Shown: piece by piece, positions 13,273 to 13,308 of the stretch
How the letters are laid out: each line of letters begins with the position of its first letter
How positions within the stretch are numbered: the first letter of the stretch is position 1
Assembly (NCBI GenBank): GCA_038199755.1
Contig: JBBPYR010000236.1
Coordinates: 1-13,308, forward strand
Source of the DNA: JBBPYR01 sp038199755
GTDB taxonomy: Bacteria > Chloroflexota > Ktedonobacteria > Ktedonobacterales > Ktedonobacteraceae
DNA length: 13,308 nucleotides
Reading direction: 5' to 3'
Made by a program: the position numbers and the translations under genes
Notes under the pieces: model-generated
What the model was told of the DNA's origin: nothing
Database searches by the model: none
The model's input: the letters and a program-made list of their open reading frames with translations, nothing else

Positions 13273-13308
13273 CGGCAACACCTCCTCAAGGAAACTAGTC
13301 AGCCAACC

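Noticed and set aside
1..13308. CRISPR array, rRNA or tRNA genes
   Set aside because: No regularly spaced repeats were seen, nor any tRNA cloverleaf or T-loop sequence. The repeats present are palindromic pairs only.

Overview
The window joins a chromosomal metabolic region (about 1-8350) to the end of an integrated mobile element (about 8400 to past the right edge). The host looks like a spore- or filament-forming Gram-positive-like bacterium. My best guess is Chloroflexota, class Ktedonobacteria. That guess rests on the Bacillus-type fatty-acid oxidation gene set, the purine-rich GAGGAG ribosome sites, moderate G+C and abundant REP-like palindromes. It is an inference, not a proof.

Region 1 (91-6127, plus strand) carries three beta-oxidation genes: an acyl-CoA dehydrogenase (fadE type), a thiolase (fadA type) and a fused 3-hydroxyacyl-CoA dehydrogenase/enoyl-CoA hydratase with the dehydrogenase half first (fadN type). 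Together they cover every step of the beta-oxidation spiral after acyl-CoA activation. A 586-bp gap separates fadE from fadA. It holds a long hairpin, a probable gene remnant and a 263-bp fold-back element whose ends are REP-like palindromes. A strong intrinsic terminator closes the run after fadN.

Region 2 (6279-8127) has a small membrane-anchored protein with an HNH-like motif (plus strand). It converges on an orphan UgpC/MsmX-type sugar ABC-transporter ATPase (minus strand). Between the two 3' ends lies a 108-bp nest of perfect palindromes.

Region 3 (8561-13272, all minus strand) is an integrative element. Read in transcription order, it has a membrane protein with an in-frame stop near its start, a hairpin-rich noncoding stretch, three tiny genes chained by ATGA overlaps, a Rep_trans-like replication initiator, an HTH excisionase-like protein, and a tyrosine integrase next to the chromosome. 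The rep-xis-int order matches that of actinomycete integrative and conjugative elements such as pSAM2. No transfer ATPase is visible, and the element continues beyond position 13308.

The points most worth a second look are the GTAG-footed palindromes at the stop codons of fadA and ugpC, the 71-nt perfect-stem hairpin at 12117-12187 as a candidate origin or regulatory structure, the TAA-GTG junction at the start of the membrane protein, and the chain of three unrecognised small genes.
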